NCBI GenBank assembly: GCA_013396635.1
Contig: WBMW01000802.1
Location: 974,860 to 1,038,859 of the forward strand
From: Penelope pileata
Lineage: Eukaryota > Chordata > Aves > Galliformes > Cracidae
Length of the DNA stretch: 64,000 bases
Direction: 5' to 3'
The notes under the pieces were generated by a model. That model was not told where the DNA came from. It saw only the letters and a program-made list of their open reading frames with translations, and made no database searches. Positions 14,481 through 25,374 of this stretch are shown piece after piece (position 1 is the first letter of the stretch; each line of letters starts with the position of its first letter). A program made the position numbers and the translations under genes.

Positions 14481-17400
14481 ACTACATCTTTTAAAATTAT
14501 TCAGGTTTACAGAATAAGAGTTTATTCTGCTGTCAAAGCACAATGGTGTCATTCTGTACTTCTCTGAAAGGCTGTGATGGCTGCAAGGTGCTGGAGAACC
14601 AGACCCTGCTGGGAACAATCTGGAGAAGATGTAGAGTTGCGGGAATATCAGTATTGGTATCAGGTGTTAGTCAAGAACTCTTCATGTTCAAGGTTAACTC
14701 CCATTCAGTCTGCTCCTTTCTCCTTTTGTTGGTGAAAAGCAAATGAAAAAAGTCCACACATGGAAAAACAAGTTCCACTCTTTGTAGTTTTTTCTTCAGA
14801 AACTGATGACTTGCTATGAAATATTCCACTTGTGCCAAAAGTATTTCTCACCTCTGTTAAAATGACAGTAGAGCTCAGCTATTTTTTAACCAACAGCTAT
14901 TTTGGTTTATTTTCTCTACTTAAAATCTTTTGCAATGCGTTCCAAAGTGTATTAAGCTAACTTAATTTACATTTGGACTCAATTTTTTTTTAAGCTACTG
15001 AAAATACAGGTGCTGGAGTACCATGTGCTTTAAAACACTACAGGTAGAAGCAGCAACTCGGCTGTACATAGATGGCTAGCGAGGACTCCTTAAAAAATTT
15101 TCTAGTATATATATTTTTTTCATATAAAATTGAATAATTGACTATTTATTACTTACAGGCAGTATGTAGGCCTTCTGTATATACAATATTCCACAAGAAG
15201 AATGCTGGTGGTTTTAATAACACTTTAAGCTATGGTAGAAAAAAATACCTTCATTTTAATTGGACTCTCTAAATGCCTTGGTTGCATTTATTCTGCATTT
15301 CAGATGTTCAGTTTTTATATTCTATATTTCAGATTTTTTTTCATGATTACAGTGGCTTTATAGAGCCATGTGTATCTGTGAAAGGAGAAATATCAACGTG
15401 TTAGTAGTTAGATTGTAGCCATTCTGGTACAATTCGTGAGAACACAGGAAATAGAATGGATATTTCATTTCCTTGCTATCATAAGAAAGTTTCTGAAATT
15501 TGTAATAAACATGGAAAATCATTACAACGTCTCTACTTTTCTCATAAAGAGTATTGGAACCATTAATTGGGAAAGCCTGCAGAATCTTCTTGTTTAACTG
15601 AAGTTCTAACTCAATGCCCTGTTAAAACAATGTTGGTCATTCCTGGAGTATTAGCAGGTGTTGAAAAACACCATGTCTTATTCATGCTAAGCTTAGTCAC
15701 CTTAAGTGTAACTCCTCAAGCAGACAGTGACATGGTATACAAAAGGCATCAGAATGTGCTATGATTTAAAGTGCTGCTGCTGGGTTATGACCTTTTAACA
15801 CTGTGTTTATTAACTTGAATGGAAAGTTCCCTGCTAATCGTTTCCTGATCAGAACCGTAATTGTGAGTGGAATTAGTAGATGTAAATGATGCAAATAAGA
15901 ATACTGCAAATGGTGCAAAAAACAAGATGAACAAATGTAAAGCAAAGTAGAATACATTTATTCAGTATTTATTCAGTATTTGTTCATTTCATTTTGACTC
16001 CTTATAATAAATGTTTGTATAATGTGCTGAACAGGTTCTATGAGAGCTGATTTTATTTTCATAGCTGTTGGTGAGATATCACTATTTGCTCTGAGATAGA
16101 GAGACATAGAGAATATAAATATAATGAGAGTTTTAGGAGTAAACATATTCACTTCATGACAGCTTCTTGCATGCTTACCTTTCCTTGTTTACTGATGATC
16201 TAGAGACATCTTCACCCTGGCTATCAGAAAACCTGACTTCTCTCATAAATTTTCTTCAGGACTCTGAATAAATACAAATCTCAGTGTAGTCTATGTGCAA
16301 GTGTGATTGAAAACATTCATAACATAGTACTGTTTCTGTCATCCATAACAATAAGAAAGATTCATAAGCATGCAGTAAAATGGAGGTACAAATCTCAATC
16401 TAGACATGCTCAAGTTAACTTCGCATCTTTGTTTCCAAACTAGGAATGTAATATCACGTTGTTTGCTACAGCTAATCAGTAAAGACCATTCATGAATTTG
16501 TCTATTCTCTTATCAAGCCTTGGGCAACTTGAGAGCCAGGCTTCAACTGCTTTCTGCAGAATGAACTTACTTTGGTGAAATTCATCTAACCATTTAGAAA
16601 AGAAAACATCTCCATCAAAAACTTGGTGTTCAGCCTTACAGAACATCACAGCACTATGCTCTGTATAAAAATGCTCTATATCCTTTTATCAACAGGTCAG
16701 ATTAGTAGGGTTATAAATTACTTAGGGTTTACGTTTGGTAGGTTATAGAGCTCAGTTCCATGTTTTTCGTCATATTGGGTGGGCAAAAATGAGATGTTTG
16801 TCAGTGGCACGCTTTCCTCTAATTTGAGTTGAGTGACAAAGTTTCAGACAACCTTGTTGCAGGTTCTCTTAACATCTGTTTCCATTATTTTCTCATTGTT
16901 TTGAAGTCTTTACAATCAGTGTTTTAAGAAAATGCAGACATATGTATTAATATACACTGGAGACAGGTCTAACCTATTAGAGATTTAGGTACAACAGGGT
17001 TATAAATGTTACCTGATACCTTAAAAAGCCCAAGATACCTGACCAGTGTGTAGGTTCTCTTGCTTGATGTAGTCAGGTGATAACATATGTACACTTGTGC
17101 TGCCTACTTCAACAAGTGTCAAAAGTTCATGCTAAGTACTACATAAATTATCACCTAATTAAATGCTGTTATGGTTTGGATTGGGAGGGAAGTGTAAACT
17201 TGATTCTCCTTAGAGAGCTATATGCAGAAATATGATGTAGAATTAATTTTACGAATAAAGGTCAAAGATCAAAGTCTGAACATATTTATTGGAAGGAGGA
17301 ACAGGAAGGCAATCTTAACTTCCTTAATTAAATCCTTTTCTGCTCATGAAAACACTAAGAGGTTAATTTGGTTTTATGTATACTCCTCCATTCTGTTGTA

Positions 17401-19040
17401 GAGATGTCAGGAGCACTGTTGTGTTACTGGCACTATTTATACCTCAAAGGCTTTCTGAATTTCTCCTTGCTACTCTTACATCAGCATTTATAATCGTAAT
17501 TATGTTTTTCGGGTACTTTGTAAATAGCACATTAATATTGTAATGGACACTGCTGAAATTATATCTTAGAGGTATATCTTCTTCATCTGGAGGTTGGAGT
17601 TTACAATTAAATGTTACTATGGAACACTTTTATCTGAAGACGATAAAGGTGTGTGTTTATGTGTCTATCAATTTGCTATGTTCATACAAATCATCTAAAT
17701 GTGTTATTTTTGTGTTGGACCTGAAGATATATGTACTTCTGTTAAGCAAGTGATAATACTGTCCTGGCTGGCTATGAATTTTAAAATATAGAATCTGAAT
17801 AAGTTCCAGGAAATACTTAAGATCAATAATAATTTTTAGATGTGTGGGAATCAGGAAGAATCTTTAGAATAATTTTAGTTGTAATTTCTTTGAACTTATT
17901 ACACAAAATAATCATCTTCTGTCTTCCATCTGTTCCAACAATTTAGGTGACAATATTCGTAGGGTTTGTGTTTAATGCAGAGATATATATGGTCTTGATA
18001 CTTCAGATTACAATGTCCTTTAGGGGAGGGACGGCATCTATCTGTGTTTTAATATACTTAAAGAAATGTAGTTTCAGTAGTGAATGGGATTTTCAGCCAC
18101 TGCTGAAGTGAAGTAAAATTCCTTATCCCTCAAAGAGGGAAACAGTCAAAGCGATGGAACTAAAGTGAGAAAGACAGTGTAAGTTTTAAGAAGCACTTTG
18201 AAAGGGACCAAACTATGTGTTTTTCAGCAATAAAGAGATTTTTCTAAAGCAGTCTATGGTACTACCACCAAAAACAGCAAGGAGGTAAACATTAGCACTA
18301 TGACAGTTACAACATTGATTCAGAAAAGTATATACTAGTTTATTTTTTCCTCAAACTAGACAGCTACCAGCTGAAGGCAGCTGAACACCAACCGACATCT
18401 GCGTTAAAACAACACATGCTAGTGGAAAGAAACACTAAGTGAAGTGGGAGGAAAGAAATAGTCAAACACAAAGAAGCAAGGTAGCCAAACAGACAGCTTC
18501 TTATCCCCAGATGCCTCTGACATTACTCCTTCTCTGCCCTTCAGGAAGATAGAGAGGGGAAAATGCCAGCAATTAGATTTTTGTGGCAAGAAGTTTTCCA
18601 CATCACAAAGGCCAATGCTACCATTACTGACAACTTAGGGAGTCTTTATAAGGATGCCAATGACTGTGCCACTGTAGAGGCCAATTTGTTTCCTCTTCTC
18701 CTCCCCAGGTGCAGCCTGAAGCATGTTGGCATATCTGTGTTGGAAAATTTGTGTTGGCATTGCCAACGCCAAGAAGAGATTTCCCTTCCTACAGTGTTTC
18801 TGACCTAGTTATGTATTCAGATCCTTGACAAGGAGAGAGGAGCTGTTTGCAGAATACTTGAAGGTCAGTGACACTGAACCATCTCAACATGTAAGTAGTT
18901 ATATTTTCATTGACTTTTATGGAGCTTTTTACTTCAGTTTTACACGATGTTCTTTTACATGAATTTTCTAACTAACAGGTAACTAAGTGTACAGATTGTA
19001 CATATATATCTACAGGTACAAGGAAATGTGCTTAACCAGA
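14481..19040. other. Unique AT-rich DNA, no gene recognised
   Basis: No gene or transposon was recognised. A short tandem duplication of a TATTTATTCAG-like unit lies at about 15956-15985. A nuclear-receptor-type direct repeat lies at 17259-17271 and is listed separately. The open frames at 18419-18601 and 18563-18808 overlap on opposite strands and resemble no known protein. Confidence 0.55.
17259..17271 (+). promoter_or_regulatory. Possible DR1 nuclear-receptor half-site pair
   Basis: AGGTCAAAGATCA is two AGGTCA-like half sites separated by one base, the DR1 layout bound by HNF4, COUP-TF or RXR heterodimers. One base differs from the ideal second half site. A 13-base match can occur by chance in 64 kb, and there is no promoter next to it, so function is unproven. 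Confidence 0.25.
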
Positions 19041-19576
19041 TGTCTTAGTTTCTAACAGAAGTTACGCTTCTCGTAGTGTCTAGTATGAAGCTATCTTGGT
19101 GCCTCAGAGATACTGATAACATCCTGGCAGTGTTGAACGGAGCCAAGGACATAACTCACTTCTGCATTCCTCTGCCAGTGAAATAGTTAAGGGGGGCATA
19201 AGGAGCTGGGAATTGGGAGGGGACAGGACCAGGGCAGCTGACCCAAATTGACCAAAGAGCTATTCCATATCATATAACATCATGTGATTGGTTTGTTGGG
19301 TTTCCGGGTGCTCTTCGTTACAGAAGGGGCTAGCTGGGAGGAAGGGTCGCCACTGGCTGTGAGCCTTTGCTCTGCGTATCCTCTTTGTATATATATATAT
19401 ATATGTGTACTGTTATTTTTTTTGTTCTCTTTACTATTTTAGTAAATAGCATTTATCTCAACCCACACATTTTACTGCATATCTCTCTACTTCTCTCCCC
19501 CGTCCCATTTGGGGAAGGGGGAGGGTGAGTGAATAACTGTGTGGAACTTAGTTATCTGCTGAGTCAAACCATAACA
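19041..19576 (-). mobile_element. Solo LTR of an avian endogenous retrovirus
   Basis: Read on the minus strand, the element starts TGTTATGGTTTGACTCAGC and ends AACTAAGACA, giving the TG...CA ends of an LTR. Inside, in order, are a CACACAG block, a G-rich GGGACGGGGGAGAG block, GTGGGTTGAGATAAA, a (TA)n run, a promoter-like block around ATGATATGGAATAGC, and GGGTCAGCTGCCC. This matches the layout of a common avian LTR family that I know as ERVL/ERVK-like. No gag, pol or env sequence lies beside it, so it is a solo LTR left by recombination. The hexamer ACCAGA occurs at 19035-19040 and again at 19582-19587 and may be the target duplication, though five bases separate the right copy from the expected LTR end. 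The second family member is at 60143-60719 in the opposite orientation. Confidence 0.8.
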
Positions 19577-19587
19577 GTCACACCAGA

Positions 19588-20139
19588 GTGCAAGCATTGT
19601 GTAGCTGGAGATGCTACTCAAGAGGTAAGACCAGACCAAATGGTTTTTATACTGCTTTATGCTGGCCTTTTGTGCCAATGTGTGAATGCCACCAAAAAGT
19701 AAATATCAGTTTTCACTTTAAACTTGAACTCTATATTGCAGCCTATATTGCAGTGTCGTAGTACCTCTATGCTGAAAAAATATGTATTCTGCTTTTTCTA
19801 ATATGAATTAGTATCACAGAACTGAAAAGATGAGGTAACATCTTCTGAAGGAGGAGATAATCAATGTCACATTTCTATGAATATCTCTGCACTTCTCTAA
19901 CATTGACATATTAGCAGTATGCCACAAATCGATCACCCATCCCAGATTTCTTCAGAGATGAGACCACTTCTCAACGTTTAAAGACCACCCTAATTACCCA
20001 CCTCTATGTCCTCTTTATGAAGCGCTGCTGACATGAGTGCAGGTGAGGCAATGAAGGCTTACCACACAACATTTTCTGGTTTCTAAAACACTTGCAGTAC
20101 TGCAGCCTAATGATGCTTAACTAATCAAGTCTTGCAAAA
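19588..20139. other. Unique DNA, short duplication only
   Basis: No gene was recognised. A 12-base direct duplication with the core CTATATTGCAG lies at 19731-19752, and the rest is unremarkable AT-rich sequence. Confidence 0.5.
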
Positions 20140-20182
20140 TGAGCAGCGCTATAGAAATGCAAAGCATTATCTTATTATTAAC
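20140..20182 (+). repeat. Possible old LINE/SINE 3' tail
   Basis: GCGCTATAGAAATGCAAAGC followed by ATTATCTTATTATTA resembles the 3' tails of old amniote retroposons, which end in a GCGCTATA block plus a TTA-rich tail. The body upstream cannot be assigned. This is a weak call from a 40-base match. Confidence 0.25.
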
Positions 20183-23100
20183 AGACAGGGTATCAGAGGT
20201 GTTCCCCAGGATACATAGTGATACCCAGATCTCATGAAGATCTCATCTCAGCTTGGCATGAACAGAATAACACTCAGATGCAATCCTGGGGGGGGATAAT
20301 TTTCAGGGCTATTTTACAATTACTTGCAAATGGCGACAAGCCCCTCTTCCTTCTTATGGACTGTGAATCTACTTTTGTTCATTACAAGGTTCAGGTAATA
20401 CTGATAGAGTGCCAAGCAGTCAGTTAACTCTTTTGCTGTGGTCAGGCTGTTCTGCTGTGTTGGTTCTATGGATGGTTAGAGTGTGTTGGTAGAAGAAAAG
20501 ATGCTCTAAGCTGCTTCCAAGTGAGTGGTAATCTTTGAGCTGTCTCAAAGAACAGGATAATCATGGGTGGTTTTGTAGTGTCTAGTTCTCCCTTTTTATA
20601 TCAGAGGGCGACTGATATCTAAATTTCATTCACTTCAATGAAAGAACAATTAGGTCCCATTAGTTGTCTGTAGACCATGATCTACTGGCTCTGACATTTG
20701 TTATCATTGTCATTTTGAGGCAGAACTTTGTGCCTTTGTACTCTCACCTACGCTGTTAGGATGACAATAAATTATTCTAAGGCAGAAGACTAGTATTTTC
20801 TGGATCACTGTTTTTTTTGTGCACAAGCCAGCCAATTGTATCTATTATAGGTTTTGTTAAAAGGCAGAGTGGGTGATACAGCAAGTACACTGACATGAAA
20901 GAAACTCCATGGTCTGCTCCTTCAAGGTCTTAAGCAAAGACAAGCCTCTGGACCTCTAGACAAAATTTGGTTAACTGATCTTTCAGTTCCCCAGCTTAAA
21001 GCTTAGAATCAGTCAGAGTGCTACAAATCTGTCCTGGACTCACAGCCAGTGTCTGCAATGCTTCTTTCAGCAAGCACAAACTGAGTTTAAGGGCCTGGAA
21101 AGCAGTACAGAAATTCACTGGCCCAAAAGCAAAAATAAACCATGCACAGTATGTCACATTAGCTCTTAACTGTCTCCAGGAAGTGAAATGTTTGACAAGG
21201 AAATATATTTGTTTATGGCCTCATTGGATTCATGCTTCAGGGAAAGAACTGAAGTCATACCGTCAGTGGAGCACATCCATGCATCAAGGGGAGGATACTG
21301 CAGCCTACAGGATGTCATCTTCCTGCAGCCTCCTCCCTGCTTCCCTGGGGAGGCAAAGTGCCATGTAAGTGAAGGAGACTTTAGAAAAAGGGTGCAATTT
21401 TTTTTTTTTTTAACTTTCAACATTGACAGGAATATTTTAGATGGCAGAAGAATCACATTTCAGCATCTCTGAATCATCTTGGAAAACTGCATATGCTTCC
21501 TGAATTCTTTAAGAAAAGATGGCATGACTTCTCAATCTTTGGCTCTTCTCCCCAAGGACATGCTGCTGACTGCTGCTGATCTCTCTGTTCATTCCTTCCA
21601 AGCCCTTGCATACAACATGGCTATCCTGATGAAACAGCCATCCAGGTCTGGACTGCCACCTAATCCCAAGGTAGACAGCAAGTGATCTGATTCCATGTGG
21701 GACAAAGTGGATAGGATCAGGTATAGAAATATTTCTGTATTAGGAAGAGATGACTTAATTGTGGTGGATATCTTCCCCTTGCATGTAAATTTCCACTTCT
21801 TGTCGACTCACAGTAGGAAAACACACAGAAATATTAGTAGAGGCTTCCACAGGTTTAGTATAAATAAGGAACAACTCCATAAGGAAGTCTGCGGAATTAA
21901 CCTCATGCCAGAAGAGACCAGATCCAGAGTATACTTCTAGAAGATGGATTATAACATACTATTAATGGAAGTCTATAATGCACTCAATCAGATTCTAATT
22001 TCTGATTTGATTACTTATGTGCTTTCACTATGTCACTGCTGTATTTTTTAAGGATACTCTCTCAGGCTACCTCAATTGCAGCTTTCCTGAGACAAAGAGT
22101 AAAACTTAGCGTTAAAAATATGGATAAAATCTTTACAGAGAAGCTGTAGGAATTTGCTAATGCACTAGTCCATGAGCCATCATAACTCTTCCTTTGTCTG
22201 TCCTTCAAATTCAGCTTGTTTTTTCTTTTCTTTCTGACATAAAGAGTACCAGAACATTGTAAGAAACCTACACTGAACTTTTATTTTATTACTCCACACT
22301 ACTGTGATTGAGATGTTTCTTTTTGATGAGGAGGTAGCTCCAGAAATTCGTTAAAGATGTGAATGTTGGTGTTTTTGTGCCCAAAATACTTCTTCAGCTA
22401 TTTTAAGGAGGCAAGCAGATATGCTAAAGCACTAAAAATAAATATTTTAAAATACTTGACCTCAAAATACCGATCCATCAACAACAGAGGGTAAAAGGAC
22501 CCTTTAAAAAGGGTTCTTTAACTTGCAACATACTCCAAGTAGAACCTTGGATTTACAGGCTTGTGGTTAGGGCAGATCTAGACCGAGCTGCTACCTCAGC
22601 TGGCATCACAGGAGAGGCCAGATATTTTTCAGGTTTCTTGTCCTCTTATTATAAGAGTGTTGCAGGTCTCAGCGTACCACAGGAGTTTCTTGTATAGTCT
22701 TAGTGAGACAGCACACTTCACAAGGGCTGTCTAAGGTGTCACAGCCAATGCTGAGAAGAGGCTGTTGTTAACACTGCCTCTTATGTAGCTGTGGCCATGG
22801 CAGTAGCTATGTTTCTGCACAATGTTAGCAAAACAAGTGCCATTTTCCCCACACAGAAGCATGTTTCCCGTTTAAAAAACACTAATCCTATCACCAACTT
22901 GTTCTTTTGCCTTTATTTATTCTCTTTCAGCTCTTCTGTGCTTTCCACAGCTGGGCACAGGGAAGGAGCCAGCTTTGTGTGGCTAACCAGTTCTCTGTGG
23001 AGCGACAGGAACTGGACCACAGCTTGGGCACCTCAGGTGGAGGTGCCTGCTGCTCCTCTGAAAGGAGCATCTGACGGAGAAGTAAAAAAAGGAGTGTTCT

Positions 23101-25214
23101 CACAGCTGCTGGGCACTATCGGCACTAACCAGCAGGATGATCTGAATTTCTGCTATTCTGTGCCAGATGGCAGCATTTTGATGCTCCAGTCTTCATTGCA
23201 AGTCTGTGCTTTGTGGTTATGGCAGGACTTCATCTTCAAATAACTTCTCGGTGTTTGAAATTCAGGCACAGCTCACTTATTCAGATATTTCAAGCTGCAA
23301 GTTTCAGTTGAGCTCATAAGCAGCAACTGGGTTTAAACAATGAGGAAAACTTTCCCCAGGTATGTAAAAGCCAGGCAGAATGATGCAGTATTCACAGGCA
23401 GTTTGCTCCCTGTTGAATGAAATCTAGAGATCCTTTGCTGTAGGGCATACACATTGCAACATACATCTGCAAATATATATATGGTCAGAAAATACTTCGA
23501 ATGCTTATGCTCCATATAAACCAAAAAAATGTCCTGTCTAAAGTCACGATAAGTACAGAGGATTCTTCAATAACAGCATATGATTTCAGTTTTAATTTGC
23601 TACTTAGTACTGCAGAGAACTTGGTCTCTTAAGGAAAGTTTATGGTCTTAAGATCAAAGCCCAAACCCAAATTTAACAACTTGTGTCTTGGGACATTCTT
23701 GTTCTGAAGATAAGCCATGTTTCGTTAAAAACGCAAATATCTCCCTGAACCCAGAATATGTAAATGTTTCAGCTTGTTTCTGTCTTATGCTGATGGCAAT
23801 ATCTAGTCTTGAAAAATGTAGGGGCAGAGAGAATTGCCAGGTGTAGATGAATGTATAAAGCAGCAAAGCAGTAAACTAACACAAGAGCAGTCAGCGTCTG
23901 AGGTCTTGCTGTTTCATATGGAAATATACTCTTGTTACTAGGTCATGGTTAGCTGAATTTCTGGTGGTTGTATGGGGCTGCAGGATGTTGGATTGGAGGT
24001 TATTTTTGTTTCTAAGTGGGTCAGCTTGTCTTGCTGTAAGTTCACCAATTCCTTTGTCAGTGACCTCACTGTGCTGGATAGACCTTCTTCAATATCATGA
24101 AGCAACAAAGTCTGAGAGCAGTAGAATTGGGCTCATTGTATGTCTCGAATCCTGGGCGTGGTGAAGAAAACCAATTTGAATATTCTTTTCAATAGATAAG
24201 GTTTTATTTCCTATAGCAGAAAGTGAGAATACCGTTACAGGGAGCGAGCAATCAGTAGTGATGATTACTTGCTACACAAAATACTTCCAACACGTCTCTC
24301 TTCTAACTCAGCCACTGTTTTCAGGATGTTTTGTGACACCACAAAGCAGCTGTTCTTTACTCTTCTGACTAAGACATTTATATTCAACCCTGACATTTTA
24401 ATCTAATAAAAAAAAAAAAAAAACACCTTTTTACCTCCTTACAGTATAAACAGAGAACCTCTATATAATGGGCATCTGTGGAATATGGAATTAATCCCAC
24501 TAGTGCAGAAAAACCTTCATAACTCTCTTGCGGCTTCATCACTCTTTGAGTTATGAGGTCTTCCTCTCACTTGTGGGATAAAGTCCAAACCCCACAGAAG
24601 CTTATTATATGTCCACTATTTATTAAGACTTCATCATTTAAAACAAAACACTTAAGAAAGACACTGGGAAACGTTTAAAATCAAAGAGATTTCAGTCTGA
24701 GGAAGGGTTGTTGTATCTGAAGGTTTTTCAAAGCAGAGAAGAAAAAGTTCAGTTTTGTACTGATAACCACTGAACTTGCTGCTTCTGCTTATTTTGCTTT
24801 TTTTCCTTTTTCTCCATGGAGAGATTCTGAATGTTTTTCCTTTCTGTCCTACATGATTTTATAAATCTTTTAGTATCCTTGTGAAGACTTCACTTTCCTC
24901 TGCCTTGCAGACCAACGACTGGAGCTATTAACCATGAGTGAGAGCCCTTGTTCCCTGGTCTACAGATGTAAGCATGTATATTTGCTGTACCTTGACTTGC
25001 AGAAAGCCATTTAAATAACATCCACTGTTTTGCATAAGTGTAACATAATACAAATGTACTAGCTGAGGATTAAATCCCATAGTTTAGCAGTTCTAACATT
25101 TTATACCAAGGTTATTTTGGAGCTTAGAAAGTCTGAGGCACTTTTCTCCATATCTTCCTACTGGAAAGAAATAACTGCTATCACCTATACAATTCTCCAC
25201 TTCTCTCACGTAGA
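20183..25214. other. Unique DNA with some longer open frames, no gene recognised
   Basis: No gene was recognised. The plus strand at 21018-21940 has three successive open frames (116, 68 and 81 codons), and 22791-23243 has one of 150 codons. None of the translations resembles a family I know. A poly-T run lies at about 21399-21411 and a poly-A run at 24408-24423. A hairpin lies at 22494-22519, where arms reading AAGGACCCTTT and AAAGGGTTCTT nearly pair around a very short loop. Confidence 0.5.
24408..24423. repeat. Poly-A run
   Basis: About 16 consecutive A residues directly follow TCTAAT. No retroposed body can be recognised upstream on the plus strand, so this is called only as a homopolymer. 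Confidence 0.85.
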
Positions 25215-25374
25215 TGTAATTCTCAAAACATTTGTGAGAAACAAGAAACTTTGCTTTACAGCTGGGAAAATGAGGCAGAAGGAGTTTAAGTTACTGCTGT
25301 GGTGTCATTCTGTACGTCAGTGACAGATCTGCGATTAGAAGCCAGAAGATGCTGGCTGCCAGCCCTGAGCTCAA
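25215..25374 (+). repeat. MIR SINE remnant
   Basis: This is the best MIR match in the window. The block order follows the MIR 3' half: TCTCAAAACATTTGTGAG, then TTTACAGCTGGGAAAATGAG, GCAGAAGGAGTTTAAGTTAC, a GTCA...GTCAGTGACAGA stretch, and GATGCTGGCTGCCAGCCCTG leading to GAGCTC. This mirrors the family's order of CCTCACAA, TTTACAGATGAGGAAACTGAG, GTTAAGTAACTTGCCC, AGTGGCAGAGC and a GGCTCCAGAGC-like end. The copy is diverged and lacks the tRNA-related 5' head, as most old MIR copies do. Confidence 0.7.

Noticed and set aside
17168..17200. TGTTATGGTTTGG as the start of a third LTR
   Set aside because: The first 12 bases match the 19576 LTR end on the minus strand, but what follows does not continue into the LTR block order.
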